A stretch of DNA of 64,000 nt, taken from positions 1-64,000 of the forward strand of contig NZ_KI530756.1 in the NCBI RefSeq assembly GCF_000488255.1, in the 5' to 3' direction. Positions 56,396 through 64,000 of this stretch are shown piece after piece. A program made the translations under genes and the position numbers. Every line of letters begins with the position of its first letter. Position 1 is the first letter of the stretch. This DNA comes from Acinetobacter indicus CIP 110367 (lineage in GTDB: Bacteria > Pseudomonadota > Gammaproteobacteria > Pseudomonadales > Moraxellaceae). The notes under the pieces are model-generated. The model did not search any database. It saw only the letters and a program-made list of their open reading frames with translations, and had not been told where the DNA came from.

Positions 56396-57829
56396 TTAGA
56401 ATGAACGAACATCCACAAAGTGACCGGCAATTGCCGCTGCTGCTGCCATGGCCGGGCTGACCAGATGGGTACGACCACCATTGCCCTGACGACCTTCAAA
56501 GTTACGGTTTGAGGTCGATGCACAGTGCTCGCCTGGCTGTAACTTGTCGGCATTCATGGCCAGACACATCGAGCAGCCAGGTTCACGCCATTCAAAACCG
56601 GCTTCCAGGAAGACCTTGTCCAAACCTTCTGCTTCCGCCTGCTGTTTGACCAAACCAGAACCCGGTACCACCATCGCCTGTTTAATGCTTGGCGCCACTT
56701 TACGGCCTTTGATCACATCTGCCGCAGCACGGATATCTTCAATACGCGAGTTGGTGCATGAACCAATAAAAACACGATCCAGCTGGATATCTGCCAAAGC
56801 CTGACCAGCAGTTAAGCCCATATATTGATAAGCACGGGTCCAGTCATTGCGCTGTACCTCATCTTTGGCCTGTTCCAAAGTTGGTACTGCCTGAGAAACC
56901 GGAATGACCATTTCAGGTGAAGTACCCCAAGACACTTGCGGCTCAATCTCTTCACCCTGTAATACCACGACAGTATCAAAATGCGCATCGGCATCTGAAT
57001 GCAAGGTATTCCAGTACGCCACAGCCTGATCCCATTGCTCGCCTTTTGGTGCATAAGGACGGTCTTTTACATATTCAATGGTTTTTTCATCAACCGCGAC
57101 CATACCGACACGTGCACCGGCTTCAATTGCCATGTTACACACGGTCATACGGCCTTCAATCGACATATCACGGAACACCTGACCGCCAAATTCAATGGCA
57201 TGGCCCGTACCACCTGCTGTACCGATTTTGGCAATAATCGCCAGCACCACGTCTTTCGGGGTCACGCCCTGACCCAACTGACCATCTACGCGTACCAGCA
57301 TGTTTTTCATTTTCTTCTGAATTAAACATTGCGTGGCCAACACGTGCTCAACTTCTGAAGTTCCGATCCCGTGTGCCAGACAGCCAAAGGCACCATGGGT
57401 CGCGGTATGCGAGTCGCCACATACCACCGTCATTCCCGGCAAGGTTAAACCCTGCTCTGGTCCAACCACGTGAGCAATCCCCTGACGGATATCGTTAATA
57501 TCAAATTCAACGATATTAAAAGTCTTACAGTTATCGTCTAAGGTTTGCACCTGAATACGCGAAGTATCATCTTCAATACCGGCTACGCCCTGCTCACGCT
57601 CTTTTTTCGAGGTCGGTACATTATGGTCCGGAGTCGCAATATTGGCACTTAAACGCCATGGCTGACGGCCAGCCAGTTGCAAACCTTCAAAGGCCTGTGG
57701 AGAGGTAACTTCATGCAACAAATGACGGTCGATGTACAATAAAGCCGAACCATCATCACGCTGTTTTACCAAGTGGTCATCCCACAATTTGTCATATAAT
57801 GTTTTTGCTTTTTGGGTTTCGCCTGCCAT
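56396..57829 (-). CDS. leuC: 3-isopropylmalate dehydratase large subunit
   Basis: An aconitase-type [4Fe-4S] enzyme. 477 residues from [19 protein letters not shown]. The cluster cysteines lie in [17 protein letters not shown] and [10 protein letters not shown]; substrate motifs [12 protein letters not shown] and [13 protein letters not shown] are visible. The ATG at 57829 has GGAG upstream; the frame continues to 57865 without a ribosome-binding site. It begins the leu unit after an AT-rich 221-bp region. Confidence 0.96.
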   Translation of the reverse strand: MAGETQKAKTLYDKLWDDHLVKQRDDGSALLYIDRHLLHEVTSPQAFEGLQLAGRQPWRLSANIATPDHNVPTSKKEREQGVAGIEDDTSRIQVQTLDDNCKTFNIVEFDINDIRQGIAHVVGPEQGLTLPGMTVVCGDSHTATHGAFGCLAHGIGTSEVEHVLATQCLIQKKMKNMLVRVDGQLGQGVTPKDVVLAIIAKIGTAGGTGHAIEFGGQVFRDMSIEGRMTVCNMAIEAGARVGMVAVDEKTIEYVKDRPYAPKGEQWDQAVAYWNTLHSDADAHFDTVVVLQGEEIEPQVSWGTSPEMVIPVSQAVPTLEQAKDEVQRNDWTRAYQYMGLTAGQALADIQLDRVFIGSCTNSRIEDIRAAADVIKGRKVAPSIKQAMVVPGSGLVKQQAEAEGLDKVFLEAGFEWREPGCSMCLAMNADKLQPGEHCASTSNRNFEGRQGNGGRTHLVSPAMAAAAAIAGHFVDVRSF

Positions 57830-57976
57830 GTCGATGTGCTCCACTGGACTGGGTAATTCTGTCATTAATTTCGATTATAACCACACAATTACATAAATCT
57901 AATTTATCATTTTTATTAGTTAAAAAACTTTATGGAATAAATATAATTGATTTTTGCTCAGATTAACATCTGATTA

Positions 57977-58002
57977 AAAATTCAATTTTCCGATTGAATT
58001 TT
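57977..58002. promoter_or_regulatory. 26-bp inverted repeat between leuC and the DUF2061 gene
   Basis: AAAATTCAAT (57977-57986) and ATTGAATTTT (57993-58002) are perfect 10-bp arms around a six-bp centre, in the divergent control region. The spacing is compatible with a dimeric regulator, for example a LysR-type protein, one of which is encoded nearby. Confidence 0.5.
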
Positions 58003-58086
58003 ACAAAATATTCGTTTTTACAAATTAATTCGTACTGACTATGATGATGTTATCAGCACTGAATTGTAGATACGAGGAACATCATC

Positions 58087-58323
58087 ATGGCGCATATTCA
58101 AAACTTTGTCGCAAACAACCAGCGAATGTTTAAAAAGACTTTTAGCTACTATGTGATGCACATTACGGTGGCCATGCTTGTCGGCTATTTCGTTACCGGC
58201 AGTCTGTGGATGGCCATTACCTTAAGCTTATTGGAACCAACAGTACAGGCGGTGGCCTATTTTATTCATGAACGCATGTGGGAAAAGAAAGCACAAGACG
58301 GCACAGAGGAAATCACCGCCTAG
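58087..58323 (+). CDS. DUF2061 small membrane protein
   Basis: A 78-residue protein with two membrane segments: YYVMHITVAMLVGYFVTGSLWMAITLSLLEP then AVAYFIHERMW, matching the DUF2061 pattern (Hxx...VGYxxTGS...EPxxxxxxYFxHERxW). Function unknown. It is divergent from leuC and is ended by the terminator at 58350-58379. Confidence 0.87.
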   Translation: MAHIQNFVANNQRMFKKTFSYYVMHITVAMLVGYFVTGSLWMAITLSLLEPTVQAVAYFIHERMWEKKAQDGTEEITA

Positions 58324-58349
58324 CCTATTTTTCGCCCGGTGTTCCTCCC

Positions 58350-58379
58350 AAAAGATCATCTTCAGGATGATCTTTTTTA
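58350..58379 (+). terminator. DUF2061 gene terminator
   Basis: AAAAGATCATC and GATGATCTTTT pair around TTCAG... with six T following. Confidence 0.88.
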
Positions 58380-58528
58380 TTTTAATATAACTTAAATTAC
58401 TGTTTTTAAAATATTTATATTCAAGTTATGGTTGTTGAACTTCAATTTATAGAAAAATAATCTTTGATTAATTCTAAAAATTTCTAAATAATAATTTTAA
58501 GCATAAAAAATCTTTATAGGTGATTGCG

Positions 58529-59395
58529 ATGAATCTTGCAGCATTTGAAGCTTTTGTAAAAGTCATGGAAACCGGTTCGATTTCTCTGGCCGCCGATCAG
58601 CTGTTTATTACCCAGCCCGCAGTCACCAAACGGATTCATAGCCTGGAAGAATATTTTGGGGTCAAGCTGTTTGAGTCGGCCGGCCGTGGCGTGCAGGCAA
58701 CCCATGCTGCGCATTCGCTGTTACCCAAAGTCAAAAACTGGCTAAATGAACTGGGCGATATTCATCATACTTTAAGCCATGAACAGGGCCAGGTGCAGGG
58801 TCGCCTGAAAATTGGCACCAGTCATCATATTGGCCTGCATCATCTGCCCGATCATTTGCGTCGCTATGTCCAAGATTTCCCCGATGTCACCTTAGATGTG
58901 CATTTTGTCGATTCGGAACAGGCGCATGAACAGGTGCTGGCCGGTGATCTGGAACTGGCCTTTTTAACCCTGCCACCGCAAGGTGATGACCGGCTGCAAT
59001 ATGTCACCATCTGGAATGATCCGCTGGTGTTTGTGGCTGCGCCTTTTCATCCGCTGGCCCAGCAGAAAAGACTGAAACTGGAAGATTTAACCCAGTTCCC
59101 GAGCCTGCTACCAGCAGCACAGACCTATACCAGCCAGATTACCCTGGCCGAGTTTGAAAAACAGGGCGTGAAGCCAAAAATCACCATGAGCAATAACCCG
59201 CTGGAATCCATCCGCATGCTGGTGTCGATTGGACTGGGCTGGTCAGTGTTACCGAAAACCCTGATTAATCAGGACTTGCAACAGCTGGATATTAATCTGG
59301 AAATGAACCGCCAGCTGGGCATGGTCTGGCATCCGGGACGCACACAGTCCAAAGCGGCGCAGGCGCTGGTTAACTTTATGCAGCAGCCGGACTAG
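58529..59395 (+). CDS. LysR family transcriptional regulator
   Basis: A 288-residue regulator. The winged-helix N-terminus AFEAFVKVMETGSISLAADQLFITQPAVTKRIHSLEEYFGVKLF is canonical; the co-inducer domain starts near GRLKIGTSHHIGLHHLP. AGGTG precedes ATG 58529. A LysR gene near leuC is seen in some other gammaproteobacteria, so control of leu genes is possible but unproved. Confidence 0.9.
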   Translation: MNLAAFEAFVKVMETGSISLAADQLFITQPAVTKRIHSLEEYFGVKLFESAGRGVQATHAAHSLLPKVKNWLNELGDIHHTLSHEQGQVQGRLKIGTSHHIGLHHLPDHLRRYVQDFPDVTLDVHFVDSEQAHEQVLAGDLELAFLTLPPQGDDRLQYVTIWNDPLVFVAAPFHPLAQQKRLKLEDLTQFPSLLPAAQTYTSQITLAEFEKQGVKPKITMSNNPLESIRMLVSIGLGWSVLPKTLINQDLQQLDINLEMNRQLGMVWHPGRTQSKAAQALVNFMQQPD

Positions 59396-59532
59396 GTTCA
59401 TCGACCGGCCGCATCCTTCTGTACAGTTACTGAACAAAACAGCACGCTGCTCCAAATTGGCGTAATTTGAAAAGACAAGGTGCCCGTACAAGACACCAGG
59501 ATCTTTATAAAAAATGATGCAGGAGCAGAGCG

Positions 59533-61707
59533 ATGAACCAGACCACTTCCCCGCTTGCCTATTCCCCTTCGTTCAGTTCAGCCCAGGCGCTCCAGCAGCG
59601 CCTAGCCGGCAGTGCACAGCCTTTACAGCCCAGTCCACGGCTGGATGTCACACAAGCCGATACGCTACGTGCCACCCTCAAGCAGTATTTTCTGCAAACC
59701 TTTGACTGTTATGAATCATTGTTTAGCTGCCTCAACGGCGATGAGGCCTTTTATCACAAGCCGATTGTGCTGCGCCATCCGCTGATTTTTTACTATGGCC
59801 ATACCGCGACATTTTTCATCAACAAACTGCTGCTCAGCAAACTGATTGAACAGCGTATCAATCCACATTTTGAATCCATCTTTGCGGTGGGTGTGGATGA
59901 GATGAGCTGGGATGACCTGGATGACAGCCGTTATGACTGGCCGACACCCGCGCAGGTCAAACACTACCGCGATCAGGTGCGTGCCACGGGGCTGGAAATT
60001 ATTGAAAAGGCACCGCTGAGCACGCCAATTGACTGGCAGCATTCGTGGTGGTCGATTCTGATGGGCATTGAACACGAGCGGATTCATCTAGAAACCTCCT
60101 CCGTGCTGATTCGCCAGCATGCCCTTGACTATGTCCAGACACAGCCACCATGGCGGCCAAATATCCTGACTAACACCGCACCAGAGAATGCGTTGCTTCC
60201 AGTGGCAGCCGGCCGGGTACAGCTCGGTAAGGAGCGGCACGACCCGGTTTACGGCTGGGACAATGAATATGGCCAATATCAGGCAGAGGTAGCGGCGTTT
60301 GCGGCCAGCCGCTATCTGGTCAGCAATCAGGAATTTCTGGCCTTTGTTGAAGATGCCGGCTATCAGAACGCAAACTATTGGGAAGATGAAGGCTGGCAAT
60401 GGCGCAGCTTTGCCCAGGCCAAATATCCGACCTTCTGGCGTAAACACGGGCCGGACTGGTCACTCCGGCTGCTGACCGAAGAAGTACCAATGCCGTGGGA
60501 CTGGCCGGCGGAGGTGAATTATCATGAGGCCAAAGCCTTTTGCCACTGGAAAGCGAAGCAAACTGGTCAGCCAGTACGACTGCCCACCGAAGAGGAATGG
60601 TATCGGCTGGTACAGCTGGCTGGCGTAAATGAGCCGTCTGCACCTGCCAATCTGGCGCTGGCCTATGGTGCTTCCTCCTGTCCGGTCAATACCTTCCCGC
60701 ATGGCGATTTTTATGACCTGCGCGGCAATGTCTGGCAATGGACCGAAACCCCGATTTATCCATTTCCGGGTTTTGTGGTGCATCCGATTTATGATGATTT
60801 CAGCACCCCGACCTTTGATGGCCGGCATAATCTGCTCAAAGGCGGTTCCTGGATTTCTGCCGGCAATGAAGCCGAACTGGCCTCACGCTATGCCTTTCGC
60901 CGGCATTTTTTCCAGCATGCCGGTTTCCGTTATGTGGTTTCTGATCAGGAGCCGCTGGCGATTCAATCACAATATGAAACCGACCGGCTGGTGTCTGAAT
61001 ATCTGGAATTTCAGTATGGCCGTGAATATTTTGGCGTGGCCAATTTTGCCCAGACACTGGTGCAACTGGCCCTGACCCAGCTGGCCGACAGACCACGACG
61101 TAAAGCACTGGATATTGGCTGTGCTACCGGCCGCGCCAGCTTTGAACTGGCCCGTTATTTTGATGAAGTGGTCGGGATTGATTTTTCAGCGCGCTTTATC
61201 CAGAACGGCGTCAAACTGGCACAGGGCGAAACTCTGCATTACAGCATCTGCACCGAAGGTGAACTGGTAGGCTATCATGCCTGTGATTTAGCCCAGCTTG
61301 GACTGGCGGAGGTCCGGGACAAAGTCCAGTTTTACCAGGGTGATGCCTGTAATCTTAAAGCGATTTTCAGAGGCTATGATTTTATTCTGGCAGCCAACTT
61401 AATTGACCGGCTGCATCATCCGGCGCAGTTTTTAAGCCAGATTCATACACGGCTGAATATGGGCGGCATTCTGATGCTCAGCTCACCCTATACCTGGATG
61501 GAAGAACACACTGTCCGCAGTGAATGGCTGGGTGGCTTTAAAAAAGATGGCGAGAACTGGAGCAGTCTGGATGGCTTAACAGCCTTGCTAGAGCCGCATT
61601 TCCGTTTAATGACTGAACCGCAGGACATCCCTTTTGTGATTCGGGAAACCCAGCGCAAGTTTCAGCATACCTATGCGCAGGTCAGCTTCTGGGAACGGAT
61701 TGCCTAA
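59533..61707 (+). CDS. ovoA: ovothiol synthase OvoA (5-histidylcysteine sulfoxide synthase / N-methyltransferase)
   Basis: A 724-residue three-domain enzyme. The N-terminal DinB-type domain carries the iron-binding HERIHLE motif (His181, His185, Glu187). An FGE-sulfatase domain follows (LPTEEEWYRL, DLRGNVWQWTET, LLKGGSWISAGNE, FRYV). From about residue 515 there is a SAM methyltransferase (ALDIGCATGRASF, VGIDFSARFI). The first two join cysteine and histidine oxidatively; the last methylates the imidazole after C-S cleavage. This order separates OvoA from EgtB, which lacks the C-terminal methyltransferase. Confidence 0.93.
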   Translation: MNQTTSPLAYSPSFSSAQALQQRLAGSAQPLQPSPRLDVTQADTLRATLKQYFLQTFDCYESLFSCLNGDEAFYHKPIVLRHPLIFYYGHTATFFINKLLLSKLIEQRINPHFESIFAVGVDEMSWDDLDDSRYDWPTPAQVKHYRDQVRATGLEIIEKAPLSTPIDWQHSWWSILMGIEHERIHLETSSVLIRQHALDYVQTQPPWRPNILTNTAPENALLPVAAGRVQLGKERHDPVYGWDNEYGQYQAEVAAFAASRYLVSNQEFLAFVEDAGYQNANYWEDEGWQWRSFAQAKYPTFWRKHGPDWSLRLLTEEVPMPWDWPAEVNYHEAKAFCHWKAKQTGQPVRLPTEEEWYRLVQLAGVNEPSAPANLALAYGASSCPVNTFPHGDFYDLRGNVWQWTETPIYPFPGFVVHPIYDDFSTPTFDGRHNLLKGGSWISAGNEAELASRYAFRRHFFQHAGFRYVVSDQEPLAIQSQYETDRLVSEYLEFQYGREYFGVANFAQTLVQLALTQLADRPRRKALDIGCATGRASFELARYFDEVVGIDFSARFIQNGVKLAQGETLHYSICTEGELVGYHACDLAQLGLAEVRDKVQFYQGDACNLKAIFRGYDFILAANLIDRLHHPAQFLSQIHTRLNMGGILMLSSPYTWMEEHTVRSEWLGGFKKDGENWSSLDGLTALLEPHFRLMTEPQDIPFVIRETQRKFQHTYAQVSFWERIA

Positions 61708-61730
61708 ATGGATAGAAAAGAAAGTGAGGG

Positions 61731-61759
61731 ATCAGGCCAAATTCCGGATTTGGCCTGAT
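61731..61759. other. perfect 12-bp hairpin between convergent genes
   Basis: ATCAGGCCAAAT and ATTTGGCCTGAT flank TCCGG. No T run follows on either side. It may act as an RNA 3'-end stabiliser or a rho-assisted terminator for ovoA and the DUF2789 gene. Confidence 0.6.
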
Positions 61760-61783
61760 GATCTGGAGATTTGAACGAACGAT

Positions 61784-62032
61784 TTAACGGCGAGGCACAG
61801 AGTCTTCATGCAGCGCTTCATTCAGCTGGTCGACCGTAATGGCCCACTCCCCATCCGAGGCAATTTTTTCAGCTAAAAACTGACGTTGACCATCACTCCA
61901 GAATTCTGCATCCATAATATGAATTTCCGCCGCCAGTTGATGCTGGCCGATAAAATCTTGAATCGCCTGCTCGCTGGAGTCCAGGCCCAGTTGTTCAAAC
62001 AGATTGGTCATTCTTGGTCGGGTTTGGCGCAT
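61784..62032 (-). CDS. DUF2789 family protein (fourth, unlinked copy)
   Basis: An 82-residue DUF2789 protein: MTNLFEQLGLDSSEQAIQDFI, MDAEFWSDGQRQFLAE, SDGEWAITVDQLNEALH. It is as close to tandem copy 2 as copies 1 and 2 are to each other. ATG 62032 has GGAGAT upstream; an internal Met (62011) is possible but would drop residues conserved in length with the other copies. It is separate from the trio at 4.6-5.6 kb. Confidence 0.85.
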   Translation of the reverse strand: MRQTRPRMTNLFEQLGLDSSEQAIQDFIGQHQLAAEIHIMDAEFWSDGQRQFLAEKIASDGEWAITVDQLNEALHEDSVPRR

Positions 62033-62154
62033 GCGTGAATCTCCCTGTTGTTGTTCTTGTCTTCACCATAGCATATAAAACTGCAAATCCTAGTGCTGTT
62101 AAAAAAAATTCACCTTTTCATAAATTTGCAAGATAGATGACAACCAGCTCAGAC

Positions 62155-62183
62155 AAAAAACAGGGCCAGTTATAGCGGCCCTG
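62155..62183 (-). terminator. terminator of the HAD gene
   Basis: On the minus strand CAGGGCC and GGCCCTG pair around nine bases, then TTTTTTG. Confidence 0.88.
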
Positions 62184-62215
62184 TCTGCTGATCTTGGTGT
62201 AGATGAACTGCGCTT

Positions 62216-62875
62216 TTATTCAGCAGCAATCGACCAGTCCTGAATCTCCCAGCCCTGCTCGACCGCCAAGGCCCGCAGACGATCATCCGGATTCACCGCA
62301 ATAGCGTGGTCTGCATATTCTAGCAAGAAACGGTCATTGATTGAATCTGAATAAGCCCAGGATTCGGTCACCTCACGTCCGGCCAGCCACTGTTCCAGAC
62401 GTACCAGTTTGCCCTGCTGATAACAGGCAGTATTGATGACCTTACCGGTATATTTGCCATCGACCACTTCGGCATTGGTGGCAATGATTTCGCTAATGCC
62501 AAATTCACGGAAAATTGGCGCAGTAATAAAATCCGAAGTCGCGGTAATGCCGACCAGTGCATGTCCGGCCTCACGATGACGCTGAATCGCCTTAAAACCT
62601 TCCGGGCGCATTTGTGGACGAATCACTTTTTGCATAAACAACTCATGCAGTTCGGTCAGGTAGTGTGACTCGTGCTGGGTCAGAAATTCGAATACAAATT
62701 CGTTATAGGCAATCGGGTCAAGCTGGCCAGCTTTGTAATCTTCATAAAATTTATCATTCATGGCGCGGTGATGAACCGGATCGACCAGACCTTCATTGAC
62801 TAAAAACTCACCCCAGGAATGATCCGAATCTGTATTTAACAAGGTGTGATCGAGATCAAATAGCGCCAATTTCAT
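62216..62875 (-). CDS. HAD-IB family phosphatase
   Basis: A 219-residue phosphatase of the SerB/HAD-IB group. The nucleophile motif is FDLDHTLLNTD, motif II GITATSDF, and the acidic motif IV SDSINDRFLL. Relatives in Pseudomonas lie in the same spot, next to rppH and ptsP, and histidinol-phosphate has been suggested as a substrate for that group; I am not sure enough to assign it. It is divergent from rppH. Confidence 0.85.
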   Translation of the reverse strand: MKLALFDLDHTLLNTDSDHSWGEFLVNEGLVDPVHHRAMNDKFYEDYKAGQLDPIAYNEFVFEFLTQHESHYLTELHELFMQKVIRPQMRPEGFKAIQRHREAGHALVGITATSDFITAPIFREFGISEIIATNAEVVDGKYTGKVINTACYQQGKLVRLEQWLAGREVTESWAYSDSINDRFLLEYADHAIAVNPDDRLRALAVEQGWEIQDWSIAAE

Positions 62876-63058
62876 GAAAATACTCGTAAAAACTGAAATT
62901 TAAGAAAAAATTTGTAAATCTATCTCCGCTAGTCGATAGAAATTCGTTAAGATCATAGCAATTTTAACATTTTTAAACTTTGCTTTTTTTCGTGTTGGAT
63001 ACAGAAATAAAAATCCCCGGAAGCAAAGGCATAATTTACAGAATATTTAGGTAGCCAA

Positions 63059-63541
63059 ATGATCGACTCAGAAGGTTTCCGACCCAATGTCGGGATCATT
63101 TTGGCAAACGACTTTGGACAGGTTTTATGGGCAAAACGCATTGGACACAATGCATGGCAATTTCCACAAGGAGGTATCCAGCATGGAGAAACCCCTGAGC
63201 AGGCACTTTATCGTGAGCTGAGAGAAGAAGTTGGCTTACTGCCCGAACACGTTCAAATTATCGCACAAACGAAAGGTTGGCTGCGTTACCGTTTGCCGCA
63301 CCGTTACATCCGGCCCGATTCCGATCCGGTATGTATTGGTCAAAAACAGAAATGGTTTTTACTCAAACTCACGGCCTCGGCCCAGTTGATTCAGCTCAAC
63401 CTGTCCGATCCGCCCGAGTTTGATCAATGGCAGTGGGTCAGTTACTGGTACCCACTGGGTCAGGTCGTGAATTTCAAACGCGATGTGTACCGCAAGGCGA
63501 TGGTGGAATTATGTCATCAATTGCCATCTAAGAAAGCCTGA
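63059..63541 (+). CDS. rppH: RNA pyrophosphohydrolase RppH
   Basis: Removes pyrophosphate from 5'-triphosphorylated mRNA, opening it to RNase E decay. 160 residues. The Nudix box is [26 protein letters not shown]-terminus [15 protein letters not shown] matches. It lies 85 bp upstream of ptsP in the same direction, the conserved order. Confidence 0.96.
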   Translation: MIDSEGFRPNVGIILANDFGQVLWAKRIGHNAWQFPQGGIQHGETPEQALYRELREEVGLLPEHVQIIAQTKGWLRYRLPHRYIRPDSDPVCIGQKQKWFLLKLTASAQLIQLNLSDPPEFDQWQWVSYWYPLGQVVNFKRDVYRKAMVELCHQLPSKKA

Positions 63542-63626
63542 AAAAAGCTGTATGATCATGCAGATTTTTTAAACGACTCTTGCTATAAAGAGAACAGAAC
63601 TGGAACGCTGATTTGGAGCAGACTTT

Positions 63627-64000
63627 ATGTCGAATATGCAACTGGATACTCTAAGACGCATTGTGCAGGAAATTAATGCGTCCACCAGTTTGCATGAATC
63701 GCTCGACATTATGGTCAATCAGGTTGCTGAAGCTATGCATGTCGATGTCTGCTCCATTTACCTGCTTGACGAGCGCAACCAGCGTTATCTGCTGATGGCC
63801 TCTAAGGGCTTGAATCCTGAAGCGGTCGGCCATGTGTCTCTGCATACCGGTGAAGGTCTGGTGGGGCTGGTCGGCCAGCGTGAAGAAATCGTCAACCTGG
63901 ACGATGCACCGAAACATGAACGCTTCCTGTATTTACCGGAAACCGGCGAAGAAATTTATAATTCCTTCCTCGGCGTGCCGGTCATGTACCGTCGTAAGGT
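63627..64000 (+). CDS. ptsP: phosphoenolpyruvate-protein phosphotransferase PtsP (5' part)
   Basis: First protein of the nitrogen-related phosphotransferase system. Only about 124 residues fall in the window; the gene continues beyond the right edge. The visible part is the N-terminal GAF domain: MSNMQLDTLRRIVQEINAST, VDVCSIYLLDERNQRYLLMASKGL, GEGLVGLVGQREEIVNLDDA, LGVPVMYRRK. GGAG sits before the ATG. The EIN and PEP-binding domains are not seen. Confidence 0.93.
   Translation, partial: MSNMQLDTLRRIVQEINASTSLHESLDIMVNQVAEAMHVDVCSIYLLDERNQRYLLMASKGLNPEAVGHVSLHTGEGLVGLVGQREEIVNLDDAPKHERFLYLPETGEEIYNSFLGVPVMYRRK

Overview
The window is core chromosome of a gammaproteobacterium, almost certainly an Acinetobacter. 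The basis is the protein sequences (TruA, LeuC, RppH, TopA, Mdh), several small families common in that genus (four DUF2789 proteins), and a left edge that matches my recollection of an Acinetobacter pre-16S rRNA leader. The species cannot be fixed from this stretch. I saw no insertion sequence, prophage, integron, CRISPR array or tRNA gene, and no block of clearly foreign composition.

Layout. 1-339: three candidate promoters on the minus strand and a pre-16S leader, so an rRNA operon should begin just left of the window. 0.3-6.8 kb: an uncharacterised protein, pssA, rlmJ, a 2OG-Fe(II) oxygenase, three tandem DUF2789 genes and mdh. 7-16 kb: an RNase T2-like protein without catalytic residues, slt, the miaB-phoH-ybeY RNA-maturation operon, a TonB-like protein and two conserved proteins. 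16-27 kb: xpt, a split zinc-ribbon/glycine-zipper protein, wrbA, yihY, two DMT exporters, tonB-exbB-exbD with a possible Fur box, purU, and a TetR/aldehyde dehydrogenase divergent pair with a palindromic operator. 27-36 kb: rpmB-rpmG, a Kef-type antiporter, small uncharacterised genes, an RRM protein, an SF1 helicase, an orphan STN-like protein, glycerate kinase, an anchored metallopeptidase and a NYN-LOTUS protein. 36-46 kb: topA and companions, slyX, uup, lpxL, an exo/endonuclease/phosphatase protein and asd. 46-53 kb: a FimV-type protein encoded as two ORFs, asparaginase, truA, an AraC regulator and infA. 53-58 kb: leuC-leuD-(lipoprotein)-leuB and a DUF2061 protein. 58-64 kb: a LysR regulator, ovoA (ovothiol synthesis), a fourth DUF2789 gene, a HAD phosphatase, rppH and the start of ptsP.

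How the genes work together. Translation and RNA metabolism is the densest theme (rrn, rlmJ, miaB, ybeY, truA, rpmB/G, infA, rppH, an RRM protein and two NYN/PIN-like proteins). Envelope and iron functions follow (pssA, lpxL, slt, TonB system, FimV, lipoproteins), then central and amino-acid metabolism (mdh, asd, leuBCD, purU, xpt). No obvious new defence or biosynthetic system is present. The most unusual items are the DUF2789 expansion, the catalytically dead RNase T2 fold, the two-ORF FimV, the metzincin-like protein, the orphan STN domain, the PIN-like protein beside topA, and several palindromes placed as operators.
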